From CAYGZA01 sp964354135 (GTDB lineage Bacteria > Planctomycetota > Planctomycetia > Pirellulales > Thermoguttaceae): DNA of 13,723 nucleotides. Positions 1-6,290 of the stretch are shown here, piece by piece. A program made the position numbers and the translations under genes. The notes under the pieces were generated by a model. It was not told the origin of the DNA and did no database searches. It worked only from the letters and a program-made list of their open reading frames with translations. The stretch spans positions 1-13,723 of the forward strand of contig CAYGZA010000180.1 of assembly GCA_964354135.1 (NCBI GenBank). The letters are read 5' to 3'. Numbering within the stretch: the first letter of the stretch is position 1; the number at the start of each line of letters is the position of its first letter.

Positions 1-49
1 GACCAGGTTGGATTGTCCAACTGATTTGCATCAGCTTGTCTTGGCACAC

Positions 50-319
50 TCATGGTGCGCCTCCGTGGGGCGTCTTCTGGCCGTCTAAACGGTTCGCGGC
101 CGCGTCCCCACGGGGCCCGGTTCCTGCCCGCACGACGGCCACGATGCCGGCCTTGAGCGCCGCGGGGAGCGTTCGCCAGGCGTCGATGAGGGATTGCAGA
201 TCGGGGTCGATTGCATCGACTTCCGCTTCAACTGCTGCCCCGACTGCTACCCCGTCGTTTTCCGCGTCGCCGAAGTCGTTGGCACTTCGGCTATTGCGGC
301 AATCCACGAGGGGACTCAT
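50..319 (-). pseudogene. Recombinase-like C-terminal tail starting inside an antisense tRNA fragment
   Basis: This 89-codon frame begins with an ATG that is the reverse complement of the CAT anticodon of a tRNA fragment, and ends with TGA. The first residues (MSPL) are only antisense tRNA. The body is acidic and then helical, with the stretch DPDLQSLIDAWRTLPAALKA followed by GIVAVVRAG. From memory, this resembles the short helical tail at the ends of planctomycete recombinase-type or orphan proteins that sit next to tRNA fragments. I see no catalytic Arg/His/Tyr of a tyrosine recombinase, so it cannot be a functional enzyme. It is most likely a remnant of an integrative element, or a short orphan frame. 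It could also be non-coding sequence in a high-GC context. Family assignment is a guess. Confidence 0.3.
269..291. repeat. 8-bp perfect inverted repeat beside the tRNA fragment
   Basis: GCCGAAGT (269-276) and ACTTCGGC (284-291) are exact reverse complements separated by 7 nt. A second small inverted repeat, ATTG/CAAT, follows at 293-303. Both lie directly 5' of the truncated tRNA, on the side where its D-arm and 5' acceptor strand should be. They could be recombinase arm sites or simply a hairpin inside the remnant frame. No T-run follows on either strand, so they are not a convincing terminator. Confidence 0.4.
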
Positions 320-356
320 AATCCCTTGGTCGCAGGTTCGAATCCTGCCGGGCCTA
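310..356 (+). other. 3' fragment of a tRNA with CAT anticodon, attachment-site-like
   Basis: The anticodon arm is visible: stem GGGGA (310-314), loop CTCATAA (315-321) with CAT at 317-319, and stem TCCCT (322-326), with one G-T wobble. A 5-nt variable region follows, then a T-arm with perfect stems GCAGG (332-336) and CCTGC (344-348) around TTCGAAT, a 7-nt acceptor strand (349-355) and A356. No D-arm or matching 5' acceptor strand (expected AGGCCCG) lies upstream, and CCA is not encoded. The CTCATAAT...CTTGGTCGC core resembles tRNA-Ile2(CAT), but elongator tRNA-Met is also possible. Retaining the half from the anticodon arm to the 3' end is what integrative elements using tRNA genes leave at one junction. 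Confidence 0.7.
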
Positions 357-564
357 CTTTCTCCGCCATCCGAGCGACGGCGGCCGCGATGCGGTATTCG
401 ATGTCCGGTGTCCAGCGCGTCGCAGGCAAGCCGTACACCTCGACGGCCCCGGCCTGGTAGCCGCCGGCGGCCACTTTCTGCGATTCCTCGCGAGTCGGTT
501 GTTCGGAGTGGTCCAGCGGGACGAACTCGAAGGCCGTCTTCCGGCGCGGCGAGAGCGGCTGCAC
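316..564 (-). CDS. Hypothetical protein ending inside the antisense tRNA fragment
   Basis: An 82-residue frame with a GTG start. I do not recognise a family. Residues of about 9-68 look like ordinary protein (FEFVPLDHSEQPTREESQKV, then GGYQAGAVEVYGLPATRWTPDIEYRI, with a helical AAAVARMAEK end). The last dozen residues (GPAGFEPATKGL) are a translation of the antisense tRNA, a well-known annotation artefact. Its TGA overlaps the ATG of the next minus-strand frame as ATGA inside the anticodon loop. There is no good ribosome binding site before the GTG. The N-terminal part may have been lost, so this could be the end of a truncated gene. It lies downstream of trpA on the same strand with a 77-bp gap that shows nothing recognisable. 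Confidence 0.3.
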   Translation of the reverse strand: MQPLSPRRKTAFEFVPLDHSEQPTREESQKVAAGGYQAGAVEVYGLPATRWTPDIEYRIAAAVARMAEKVGPAGFEPATKGL

Positions 565-641
565 CGGCCGGCGGAAGTGGGTGGCTCTCTAGTGGGAAAT
601 CGCGGCTGAGTTGGCCGGCCAGGGACGCAGAAAGTGAAGCC

Positions 642-1442
642 CTACTCGATCGCCGCGAGGAGTTCGGCGACGTACTCGCCGATCTCCCGAAGCACATCTT
701 GGCGCGGCCGGGCGGCGGCCTCCGCGATCCGGCGGACGATCGCCGAGCCGACGATCAGGCCGTCCGCCACCGGGGCGAGCATACGCACGTGCTCCGGCCG
801 GCTGATCCCGAAGCCAATGCAGATCGGCAGGCCGGTGCGGCTGCGGAGCCAGGCCACGTTGTTCATGATTTCCGGCGGCAGCTCCGTCCGCTCCCCCGTG
901 ATGCCCGTGACGGAGACATAGTAGAGAAAGCCCGTCGTCTGCTCGACGATCCGCAGGGCCCGCTGGCGCGGCGTGGTCGGGGTCACGAGCTGGATCAGAC
1001 TGAAATCCTCACGGCGGCAGATCTTCGCCAGCGGTCCGGCCTCTTCCACCGGCAAGTCCGGGACGATCGCGCCGGCAATGCCCGCCTTCTTGGCGTCGGC
1101 CACGTAGGCCTCCAGCCCGTGGCGGTAGACGATCGCGTAGCTGACCATCGTCACCATCGGGGCGGCTACTTCGCGCGTCACGCGGCCGAGCATCTCCAGG
1201 ATTCCCGCAAGCTTGACGCCGTTGTCCAGGGCGCGGGTGTACGATGCCTGGATCACGGGGCCGTCGGCAATGGGATCGCTATAGGGAATGCCCACCTCGC
1301 ACAGGTGACTCCCGCGGGCCACCACCTCACGGATCACCTCATCGGTGAACTCGACGTCCGGGTCGCCCGCGGTCACAAAGGGCATGAGGGCCTTGCGGCC
1401 GGCCGAGCGGAGCTGTTGGAAAAGGGAGTCGATGGCGGACAT
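642..1442 (-). CDS. trpA: Tryptophan synthase alpha subunit
   Basis: The alpha subunit cleaves indole-3-glycerol phosphate to indole and glyceraldehyde 3-phosphate, and passes indole to the beta subunit (trpB, the upstream gene) in the cytoplasmic alpha2-beta2 complex. At 266 residues it has normal family length. Visible signatures are FVTAGDP near residue 22, the segment LCEVGIPYSDPIADGP carrying Glu49 and Asp60 (the same numbers as the Salmonella catalytic pair), YYVSVTGITG in the flexible loop 6 region, and GFGIS in the phosphate-binding region. The ATG at 1442 gives the expected N-terminus. No Shine-Dalgarno precedes it: the leader is made of pyrimidine-rich CTGGCCC-type heptamers ending 8 nt before the ATG. 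Unusually, the gap to trpB is 365 bp, so the normal trpBA translational coupling is lost. Transcription probably still comes from the trpB promoter. Confidence 0.97.
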   Translation of the reverse strand: MSAIDSLFQQLRSAGRKALMPFVTAGDPDVEFTDEVIREVVARGSHLCEVGIPYSDPIADGPVIQASYTRALDNGVKLAGILEMLGRVTREVAAPMVTMVSYAIVYRHGLEAYVADAKKAGIAGAIVPDLPVEEAGPLAKICRREDFSLIQLVTPTTPRQRALRIVEQTTGFLYYVSVTGITGERTELPPEIMNNVAWLRSRTGLPICIGFGISRPEHVRMLAPVADGLIVGSAIVRRIAEAAARPRQDVLREIGEYVAELLAAIE

Positions 1443-1450
1443 GAAGTCAG

Positions 1451-1583
1451 GGGCCAGGGGGCAGGGGCCAGGGGGCAGGGGTCAGGGGCCAGGGAGAATG
1501 ACCAAGCACCAATGACCAATCGCCGACATCTGCATCTGTCCTTGGTCATTGGACCTTGGGCCTTGGTCATTCATGGTTCATCG
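1451..1583. repeat. 7-nt-phased degenerate repeat block between trpB and trpA
   Basis: The block can be cut into consecutive 7-mers without a phase break. First come six G-rich units alternating GGGCCAG, GGGGCAG and GGGTCAG (1451-1492). A GACCAAG/CACCAAT/GACCAAT group follows (1500-1520), then a non-matching centre, then TTGGTCA/TTGGACC/TTGGGCC/TTGGTCA (1542-1569) and two weak units. The second and third groups form an inverted repeat: the arm at 1497-1519 (23 nt) pairs with the arm at 1542-1571 (30 nt), and the two differ by one heptamer. It covers the leader region directly upstream of trpA. Similar heptameric intergenic repeats are known in cyanobacteria and planctomycetes. Confidence 0.75.
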
Positions 1584-1787
1584 GCCAAGTGTCAGTAATA
1601 CGAGGTCACCCCCGTTTGGTGTTTGAAGCCGTATTTCGTGGGTTGCCGGACCGCGTTTTTCGCCTCGAAACCTCCTCAGAACCGGGTGAAGGAGCTTTCG
1701 ACGCGAAAAACGCTGACTACCTCTGATGACAGCACGCATACGCATTCTGGCAGTATAGGGCCGACCTTGAATTACTGACACTTGGCC
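1583..1787. repeat. Foldback (MITE-like) element with concentric inverted repeats
   Basis: The ends are a perfect 17-bp inverted repeat: GGCCAAGTGTCAGTAAT at 1583-1599, and its reverse complement at 1771-1787. Similarity continues inward to about 34 bp with a few mismatches (shared AGGTC and CCC). Inside sits a second inverted repeat, 1653-1676 against 1690-1713, matching at 22 of 24 positions around a 13-nt loop. Both share almost the same centre (about 1683-1685), and the intervening parts also show weak mirror similarity, so the whole 205 bp can fold back on itself. It encodes no transposase. The frame that crosses it on the minus strand looks like noise. It is probably a non-autonomous mobile repeat or a REP-type palindrome. 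No adjacent target duplication was found. Confidence 0.7.
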
Positions 1788-1807
1788 CCCATCCTTCATC
1801 CTTTTCT

Positions 1808-3010
1808 TCAGTACTCTTCTCCGCGGAGCCGCGCCACTTCGTGGGCATCCTTGTCGCCGCGGCCGGAGAGGCAAATGACGATCGCTCGGTCCCGCGGCAT
1901 CGCCGCGGCGCGCTGCATCGCCCCGGCCACCGCATGGGCGCTTTCGAGCGCAGGCAAGATCCCTTCGCTGCGGGCCAAGGTATCAAAGGCGGCGAGGGCC
2001 TCGGCATCAGTGGCCTGAGTGTACTCCGCGCGGCCCGTCTCTTTCCAATAGCTGTGCTCCGGCCCGACGCCGGGGTAATCGAGGCCCGCGGAGATGGAAT
2101 GCACCGGGCTCGTCTGGCCGTCGTCGTCCTGAAGGACGTACGTGTACATGCCGTGGAGGATGCCGGGGCGGCCGAAGCCCAGCGTGGCCGCGTGCTCCCC
2201 GGGTTTGGCGGATCGGCCGCCCGCTTCCACGCCCAAGAGCTTCACCTCGGCATCTTCGATGAACGGATAGAACATCCCCGCGGCGTTGCTCCCTCCTCCG
2301 ACGCAGGCTACGACGAGATCCGGCAACCTTCCGAGTTGTTCCAGGCACTGTTGGCGCGTCTCCCGGCCGATGATCGACTGAAAATCGCGGACGATCCTCG
2401 GGAAGGGATGCGGCCCCATCACGGAGCCGAGGCAGTAGTGGGTCGTCTCGACCGAGCCCATCCAGTCGCGGAATGCCTCGTTGATGGCGTCGCGGAGGGT
2501 CCGCGAGCCGCTCTTGACCGGCCGCACCTCCGTGCCGAGGAGCTTCATGCTGAAGACGTTGGGTCTCTGGCGGCGGATGTCCTCCTCGCCCATGTAGACG
2601 ACGCACTCGAGCCCGAAGCGGGCACAGGCGGTGGCCGTGGCGACGCCGTGCTGGCCGGCCCCCGTCTCGGCAATCACGCGGCGTTTGCCCATGCGGACCG
2701 TCAGCAGGGCCTGGCCCAGGGTGTTGTTGATCTTGTGGGCGCCGGTGTGGTTGAGGTCCTCACGTTTGAGGAGAATCTGGGCCCCGCCGCACTGCCGGCT
2801 GAGGCGCTCGGCGTGGTAGAGCGGGGAAGGGCGACCGGCGTAGTGCCTGTAGAGGCGCTGGAGTTCCTCGTCGAACAAGGGGTCGGCCCTGGCCTCGTCG
2901 TAGGCCGCGGTCAGTTGATCCAGGGCCTTCATGAGCGTTTCAGGTACGTAACGCCCCCCAAATGGGCCATACCGTCCGGTCGTGTCGGGAACCTGTTTGG
3001 TCGCTGGCAT
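1808..3010 (-). CDS. trpB: Tryptophan synthase beta subunit
   Basis: This PLP enzyme condenses indole with L-serine to give tryptophan in the cytoplasmic tryptophan synthase complex. The 400-residue frame has standard length and type-1 TrpB features. GRYGPFGGRYVPETLM lies near the N-terminus. HTGAHKINN follows, with the Schiff-base lysine at about residue 93. AETGAGQHGVATA carries the catalytic Glu at about 115, and GGGSNAAGMF (about 238-247) forms the phosphate-binding loop. I chose the ATG at 3010 over an in-frame GTG at 3025, because AGGA lies 4 nt before it and the GTG adds only MRQDA. It is the first gene of a trpB-trpA unit. No trpC, trpF, trpE or trpD lies in the window. The promoter is about 100 bp upstream, and I see no Trp-rich leader peptide. 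Confidence 0.98.
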   Translation of the reverse strand: MPATKQVPDTTGRYGPFGGRYVPETLMKALDQLTAAYDEARADPLFDEELQRLYRHYAGRPSPLYHAERLSRQCGGAQILLKREDLNHTGAHKINNTLGQALLTVRMGKRRVIAETGAGQHGVATATACARFGLECVVYMGEEDIRRQRPNVFSMKLLGTEVRPVKSGSRTLRDAINEAFRDWMGSVETTHYCLGSVMGPHPFPRIVRDFQSIIGRETRQQCLEQLGRLPDLVVACVGGGSNAAGMFYPFIEDAEVKLLGVEAGGRSAKPGEHAATLGFGRPGILHGMYTYVLQDDDGQTSPVHSISAGLDYPGVGPEHSYWKETGRAEYTQATDAEALAAFDTLARSEGILPALESAHAVAGAMQRAAAMPRDRAIVICLSGRGDKDAHEVARLRGEEY

Positions 3011-3111
3011 CGCGTCCTGACGCACGGCTTGAGAATGGAAAACCGAGGGCCGGTCTGTCCTAGAGCAGGTGGGAACGCCCCGATTGTGCCTTTATTGTGG
3101 GTAGAACGCGC

Positions 3112-3140
3112 AATATGGTCGAGGCTAGGTGTTCTGTCAA
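3112..3140 (-). promoter_or_regulatory. Sigma-70-type promoter for trpB
   Basis: On the minus strand there is a perfect -35, TTGACA (3140-3135), then 17 bp, then a -10 reading CATATT (3117-3112, four of six consensus positions). Transcription would start near 3105, leaving an untranslated leader of about 95 nt before the trpB ATG. The leader shows no run of Trp codons and no obvious attenuator. Confidence 0.65.
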
Positions 3141-3254
3141 GGGTAAGCGCCCCCGGCGATTTGCCTCGCCGTGAGCCGTAAGTTACGAGACTATGGGCAA
3201 CTTCGTTCCAGCTATCCGCTGTCGCGTCCGCTGTCCGACTTGAGGGCGATGTCC

Positions 3255-3725
3255 ATGTCGACCAACGCCGACGAAACGAGCGCCAACTTCTACGGGCTCA
3301 TCCACCATTTGCTGCGTTCGGCAGGATCCGACGAGCCATTGGAGCGGCGGGGCCAGAGCCGAAACCCATTCTCCGTCATCCAGCGGATCGCGCCGTACGA
3401 TCAGCCCGGCTTCCCTCCCCAAGGTGCGTTTCTCGGGGTCCAGTGCCACGATTTGACCCAGGGCGGTTTCTCGTTTCTGTTGCCCGCTTGGCCTGAGTTC
3501 AACCAACTGGTTGCCGCGTTCGGGACGCCGCGAGAGTGCATTTACGTTCTGGCTCAGGTAGTTCACGCCGACCAGGTGTGGGTCTATCCGTCCGGCCGAG
3601 TGCAACGCATGGGCAGCTCGCCGCCTTCGGCGGGTCCGGCTCCGAAAAGCGGGAAGGGCATGTATCTGGTGGGCTGCCGCTTCTTGCGGCGAATCGAGCC
3701 GCCGAGGCACATGGCCCGGGCATGA
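3255..3725 (+). CDS. PilZ-like domain protein
   Basis: A 156-residue soluble protein. Its two landmarks fit the c-di-GMP-binding PilZ signature: an RxxxR box (RRGQSR, Arg32 and Arg36) followed about 30 residues later by DLTQGG (Asp66-x-Thr68-x-x-Gly71), matching D/N-x-S/T-x-x-G. After that comes a beta-rich segment (ECIYVLAQVVHADQVWVY) and GMYLVGCRFLRRI, whose VGCRF resembles the last strand of PilZ barrels. If correct, it senses c-di-GMP, but no effector domain is attached. The start at ATG 3255 is set by GAGGG 8 nt upstream. ATG 3249 and GTG 3171 are also in frame. It is alone on its strand, divergent from trpB and convergent with the glycosidase gene (28 bp apart), so the context gives no partner. 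The family call rests on short motifs only. Confidence 0.6.
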   Translation: MSTNADETSANFYGLIHHLLRSAGSDEPLERRGQSRNPFSVIQRIAPYDQPGFPPQGAFLGVQCHDLTQGGFSFLLPAWPEFNQLVAAFGTPRECIYVLAQVVHADQVWVYPSGRVQRMGSSPPSAGPAPKSGKGMYLVGCRFLRRIEPPRHMARA

Positions 3726-3753
3726 CTCCGCCCGGATTCCTATCCTCCCGACG

Positions 3754-6234
3754 CTACTTCACCCGCCACTCCAAGATCCCAGCCGAGAACTCAGGCTGTA
3801 GCTGGACGACCAGGCGAAGCTGCTTGCCGGTCACGGGCTGGAAGGAGACGCGGTTGAACCGGTCGGCGGCGACGCCGTAGGGCCCGGCGGCAGCGACCGG
3901 CCGCCAGCTCCGGCCGTCGAGCCACTCGACCCGCCACGACTTCGGCACTCGGCAGGAGCCCACGCCCGTGTCGTCAAACCAGTAGACCTCGACCTCGGAA
4001 ACGGTCTTGGGCTGGGCGAAGTTGTAGGTGACCCACTCGCTGGTGCCGCGGTTGGGCCACCACGTGAAGCGCGGGATGGACGGATCGTTCGAACTCTTGG
4101 GTACCAGGCCGTCGCTCAGGGCGTCCACCGTGTCGTGCTCGAAACAGTGCGAAGCGGCGTGGCGTCCGGTCCGGGCCGGCTCGACCCACTCGTGTGCGGC
4201 CGGCCCGCTGCCGATCGTTGGGAACGACGCGATCCGCAACCTCGCACAGCCCATGGGAATGAGCGTGATCGTCTCAATCGGCTCATCCGACTTGACCGGA
4301 CTCTGGCAGAGCGTTCCCACAAGTCCGCGCTGATCCTGTTTCCAGGCCGGGATCTTCTTCGCCTTGGCGCGCAGCTCAACGGGTGCGGCATCAAACTGGA
4401 ACGGCTGGGCCGCCATCGGGCCGGATTTCACGTCGACCTCGAGCGAAGCGGTGGGGTCCTTCTCGTCCAACACCAGCCCATAGTTCCACGGCGTGGTAGG
4501 ATGAATCTCCACGACGGGCCACTTGTCGGTCCCGCCGATACGGACGGTCTTCTCGCCGATCTTCAGCGAGTACGTGAGCGGCCCGCGACTCACGGACACG
4601 CTGTTCTTGTTCCGCACCCAGCGGGTCAGGCGGATCGTCATCGGCAACCGGAGCGTCAGCGTGTCGCCGTCGTTCCAGGTGCGGCCGATCGCCAGGTAGC
4701 CGGACGATTCGGTCTCGGCAGCCAGCTCCTTGCCGTTGATCTTCACCGCGGGCCGATCGCACCAGCCGGGCACCCGCAGGTACAAGGGGAAACTCACGGC
4801 CTTGGGCGCCGCGAGACTCAGCTCTACGGTGTCGCCGAAGGGATACGCGGTCGCTTCCGTGATCTTCACTTCGGTGCCGTCGCCGACCTTCGCCTTCACC
4901 TCGCAAGGCGCATACATGACGGCGGCCAGCCCGTTGGCGGCGGTAGCCGCCCAAAGGTGCTCCGTGAAGTACGGCCAGCCGTGGGCCACGTTGTGCTGGC
5001 AGCAGCGGTGCGAGCGGGGATCGTAAAGCAGCATCGCCCCGCCGTTTTGCAGCCCGGGGGCCTTGTTCGCGCGGTCCGAGAGCACCATGTTCGGGGCCGT
5101 GAGATATCGCAGGGCCTTGAGGTCGGCGGTCATCGAAGCGGGGAGCGAGTTGAAGGCCACGTCTTCGCAACGGTCGGCCCATTTCACCTCGCCGGTAATC
5201 TCTGCGAGCATTTCATGGGAGAGCATCATCTCGGCCATGGTGCAGGTCTCGGCGGCCTGGCGGGGATCGGTGTAGCCGGGACGGCAGTTTTCGTCGGCCC
5301 CGTACAGGCCGCCGGGCACCTGGCCGTAGATGTCCCGCACCGCAAGGTAGTTCCGCTCCGTGGCGAAGAGGAACTTGGGGTCCTTGGCCTGCTGGAAGTA
5401 GACCGCCGGTCCGCGGAACGACTGCGAGATGTTCACCCCGTGCCAACTGTCCACGCGGTCGGTCCAGTTGGCCGTGCGGCGGTGGATCCTGTGACCCAAC
5501 TCCAAGAGCCATGGCTCGCCGGTGCGGTTGTAGAGCCAGTAGACGCTGGCCAGGTTGTCGGCGGCCCGCTGCTGCTGCCAGAAGGGCAAGAGGAAGTCGG
5601 CCTCCGGGATGCCGAGCTGCCAGCGGAAGTAGCGGGTCATGAGCTTCAGCACGCGCTCGTCGCCGGAGTACTCGTAATACGATTGAAGTGCATTGAGCAT
5701 GACCATGTTGGGCCAGACGTCGGGCTTGCCCTTCATGTCGGGATGGTTGCGGTTCCGCCGCGGGCCGAAGTAGCCGTCCTCCTGCTGGCTCGAAAAGGCC
5801 GGCTCGATCCACCGCCGCGCCTCCTTGATGATCCGCTGGTCCTCCAGCAGGTACCCGAGGTCGCCGAAGCCCTTGAGCCAGTAGGGCAATTCCTCCCAGA
5901 AGCTCCGATCGCCTTCGCCCTTGGGGTCGAGCCAGGCGTTGCCTTCCGGCCGGAGGAAATCGCTCAGCTCGTCCAGGTGGCCGCTGAATCCGCCGGCCAT
6001 CAGCTCCATTTGCCTGCGGAGCCAGCCGCGGGGTTTCACCGCGCCGGCGGGGAGCTTTACCAGCGGGCTGGGCGAGAGCGGCTCGCGGTTGCCCGGGTAG
6101 AACTGGTTGGCCGGCGTAGCGTCGGGGGCCTTCTTGAAAGTGACCTTCTCGCCGTCGGCGGCCGAAAGCGGCCCGGCGCACAAGGCACAGAACAATCCGG
6201 CATAGAGCGACAAGAAGTGGAGTCTTGAGTTCAT
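3754..6234 (-). CDS. Secreted GH127-type (DUF1680) beta-L-arabinofuranosidase-like glycosidase
   Basis: An 826-residue exported enzyme. Residues 1-25 form a signal peptide (hydrophobic FLSLYAGLFCALCA, cleavage about LSA-AD). The alpha/alpha-barrel catalytic part follows, with WLRRQMELMAGGFSGHLDEL, PYWLKGFGDLGYLL and NGGAMLLYDPRSHRCCQHN. The zinc and catalytic set of the characterised Bifidobacterium enzyme HypBA1 is matched: Glu329 and Cys331 in ETC, Cys411-Cys412 in HRCCQHN, and Glu315 as probable acid/base, with Cys411 the expected nucleophile. Beta-sandwich regions follow to about 690. The last ~125 residues (SEWVTYNFAQPKTVSEVEVYWF to LRLVVQLQPEFSAGILEW) look like an F5/8 type C (discoidin/CBM32-like) carbohydrate-binding domain. 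GGAGGAG lies 5 nt before the ATG, a strong start. No other carbohydrate genes or transporter are nearby. Exact substrate is unknown, as this family is broader than arabinofuranosides. Confidence 0.9.
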   Translation of the reverse strand: MNSRLHFLSLYAGLFCALCAGPLSAADGEKVTFKKAPDATPANQFYPGNREPLSPSPLVKLPAGAVKPRGWLRRQMELMAGGFSGHLDELSDFLRPEGNAWLDPKGEGDRSFWEELPYWLKGFGDLGYLLEDQRIIKEARRWIEPAFSSQQEDGYFGPRRNRNHPDMKGKPDVWPNMVMLNALQSYYEYSGDERVLKLMTRYFRWQLGIPEADFLLPFWQQQRAADNLASVYWLYNRTGEPWLLELGHRIHRRTANWTDRVDSWHGVNISQSFRGPAVYFQQAKDPKFLFATERNYLAVRDIYGQVPGGLYGADENCRPGYTDPRQAAETCTMAEMMLSHEMLAEITGEVKWADRCEDVAFNSLPASMTADLKALRYLTAPNMVLSDRANKAPGLQNGGAMLLYDPRSHRCCQHNVAHGWPYFTEHLWAATAANGLAAVMYAPCEVKAKVGDGTEVKITEATAYPFGDTVELSLAAPKAVSFPLYLRVPGWCDRPAVKINGKELAAETESSGYLAIGRTWNDGDTLTLRLPMTIRLTRWVRNKNSVSVSRGPLTYSLKIGEKTVRIGGTDKWPVVEIHPTTPWNYGLVLDEKDPTASLEVDVKSGPMAAQPFQFDAAPVELRAKAKKIPAWKQDQRGLVGTLCQSPVKSDEPIETITLIPMGCARLRIASFPTIGSGPAAHEWVEPARTGRHAASHCFEHDTVDALSDGLVPKSSNDPSIPRFTWWPNRGTSEWVTYNFAQPKTVSEVEVYWFDDTGVGSCRVPKSWRVEWLDGRSWRPVAAAGPYGVAADRFNRVSFQPVTGKQLRLVVQLQPEFSAGILEWRVK

Positions 6235-6271
6235 GCGGTCTCCTCCGGTTGAACGGCCCTTACACCCTAAC

Positions 6272-6290
6272 CCTCTCCCAAGGGGAGAGG
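6272..6290. repeat. CCTCTCCC/GGGAGAGG palindromic intergenic element
   Basis: A perfect 8-bp stem (CCTCTCCC at 6272-6279 and GGGAGAGG at 6283-6290) with a 3-nt loop, preceded by TACACCCTAA. It lies in the 88-bp gap between the stop of uppP and the start of the glycosidase gene, both on the minus strand. The same palindrome, with its ACCCTAACCCTCTCCC flank, is a commonly dispersed intergenic repeat in many bacterial genomes (from memory). No T-run follows on the minus strand, so a rho-independent terminator role for uppP is doubtful. Confidence 0.6.

Noticed and set aside
230..356. A complete tRNA gene
   Set aside because: No D-arm and no 5' acceptor strand complementary to 349-355 could be found upstream.
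1451..1583. Possible CRISPR-like array
   Set aside because: The units are 7 nt with no spacers, there is no repeat of 23 nt or more, and no cas genes are present.
36..1598. Long 520-residue plus-strand open frame covering the left end and trpA
   Set aside because: It lies antisense to trpA, crosses the repeats and the tRNA fragment, and has a composition typical of a high-GC shadow frame.
1574..1800. Target-site duplication around the foldback element
   Set aside because: TTCATC occurs on both sides (1577-1582 and 1795-1800) but on the right it is 7 bp away from the element end, so it is probably chance.
1578..1874. 98-residue minus-strand frame crossing the foldback element
   Set aside because: It overlaps the trpB 3' end in another frame, runs through the palindrome and resembles no transposase.
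4135..6228. 697-residue plus-strand open frame opposite the glycosidase gene
   Set aside because: It is the antisense shadow of a clearly recognisable gene with a signal peptide and catalytic motifs, and has no family signature of its own.
6272..6290. Rho-independent terminator for uppP
   Set aside because: The stem is good, but the minus-strand 3' side is TTAGGG rather than a run of T.
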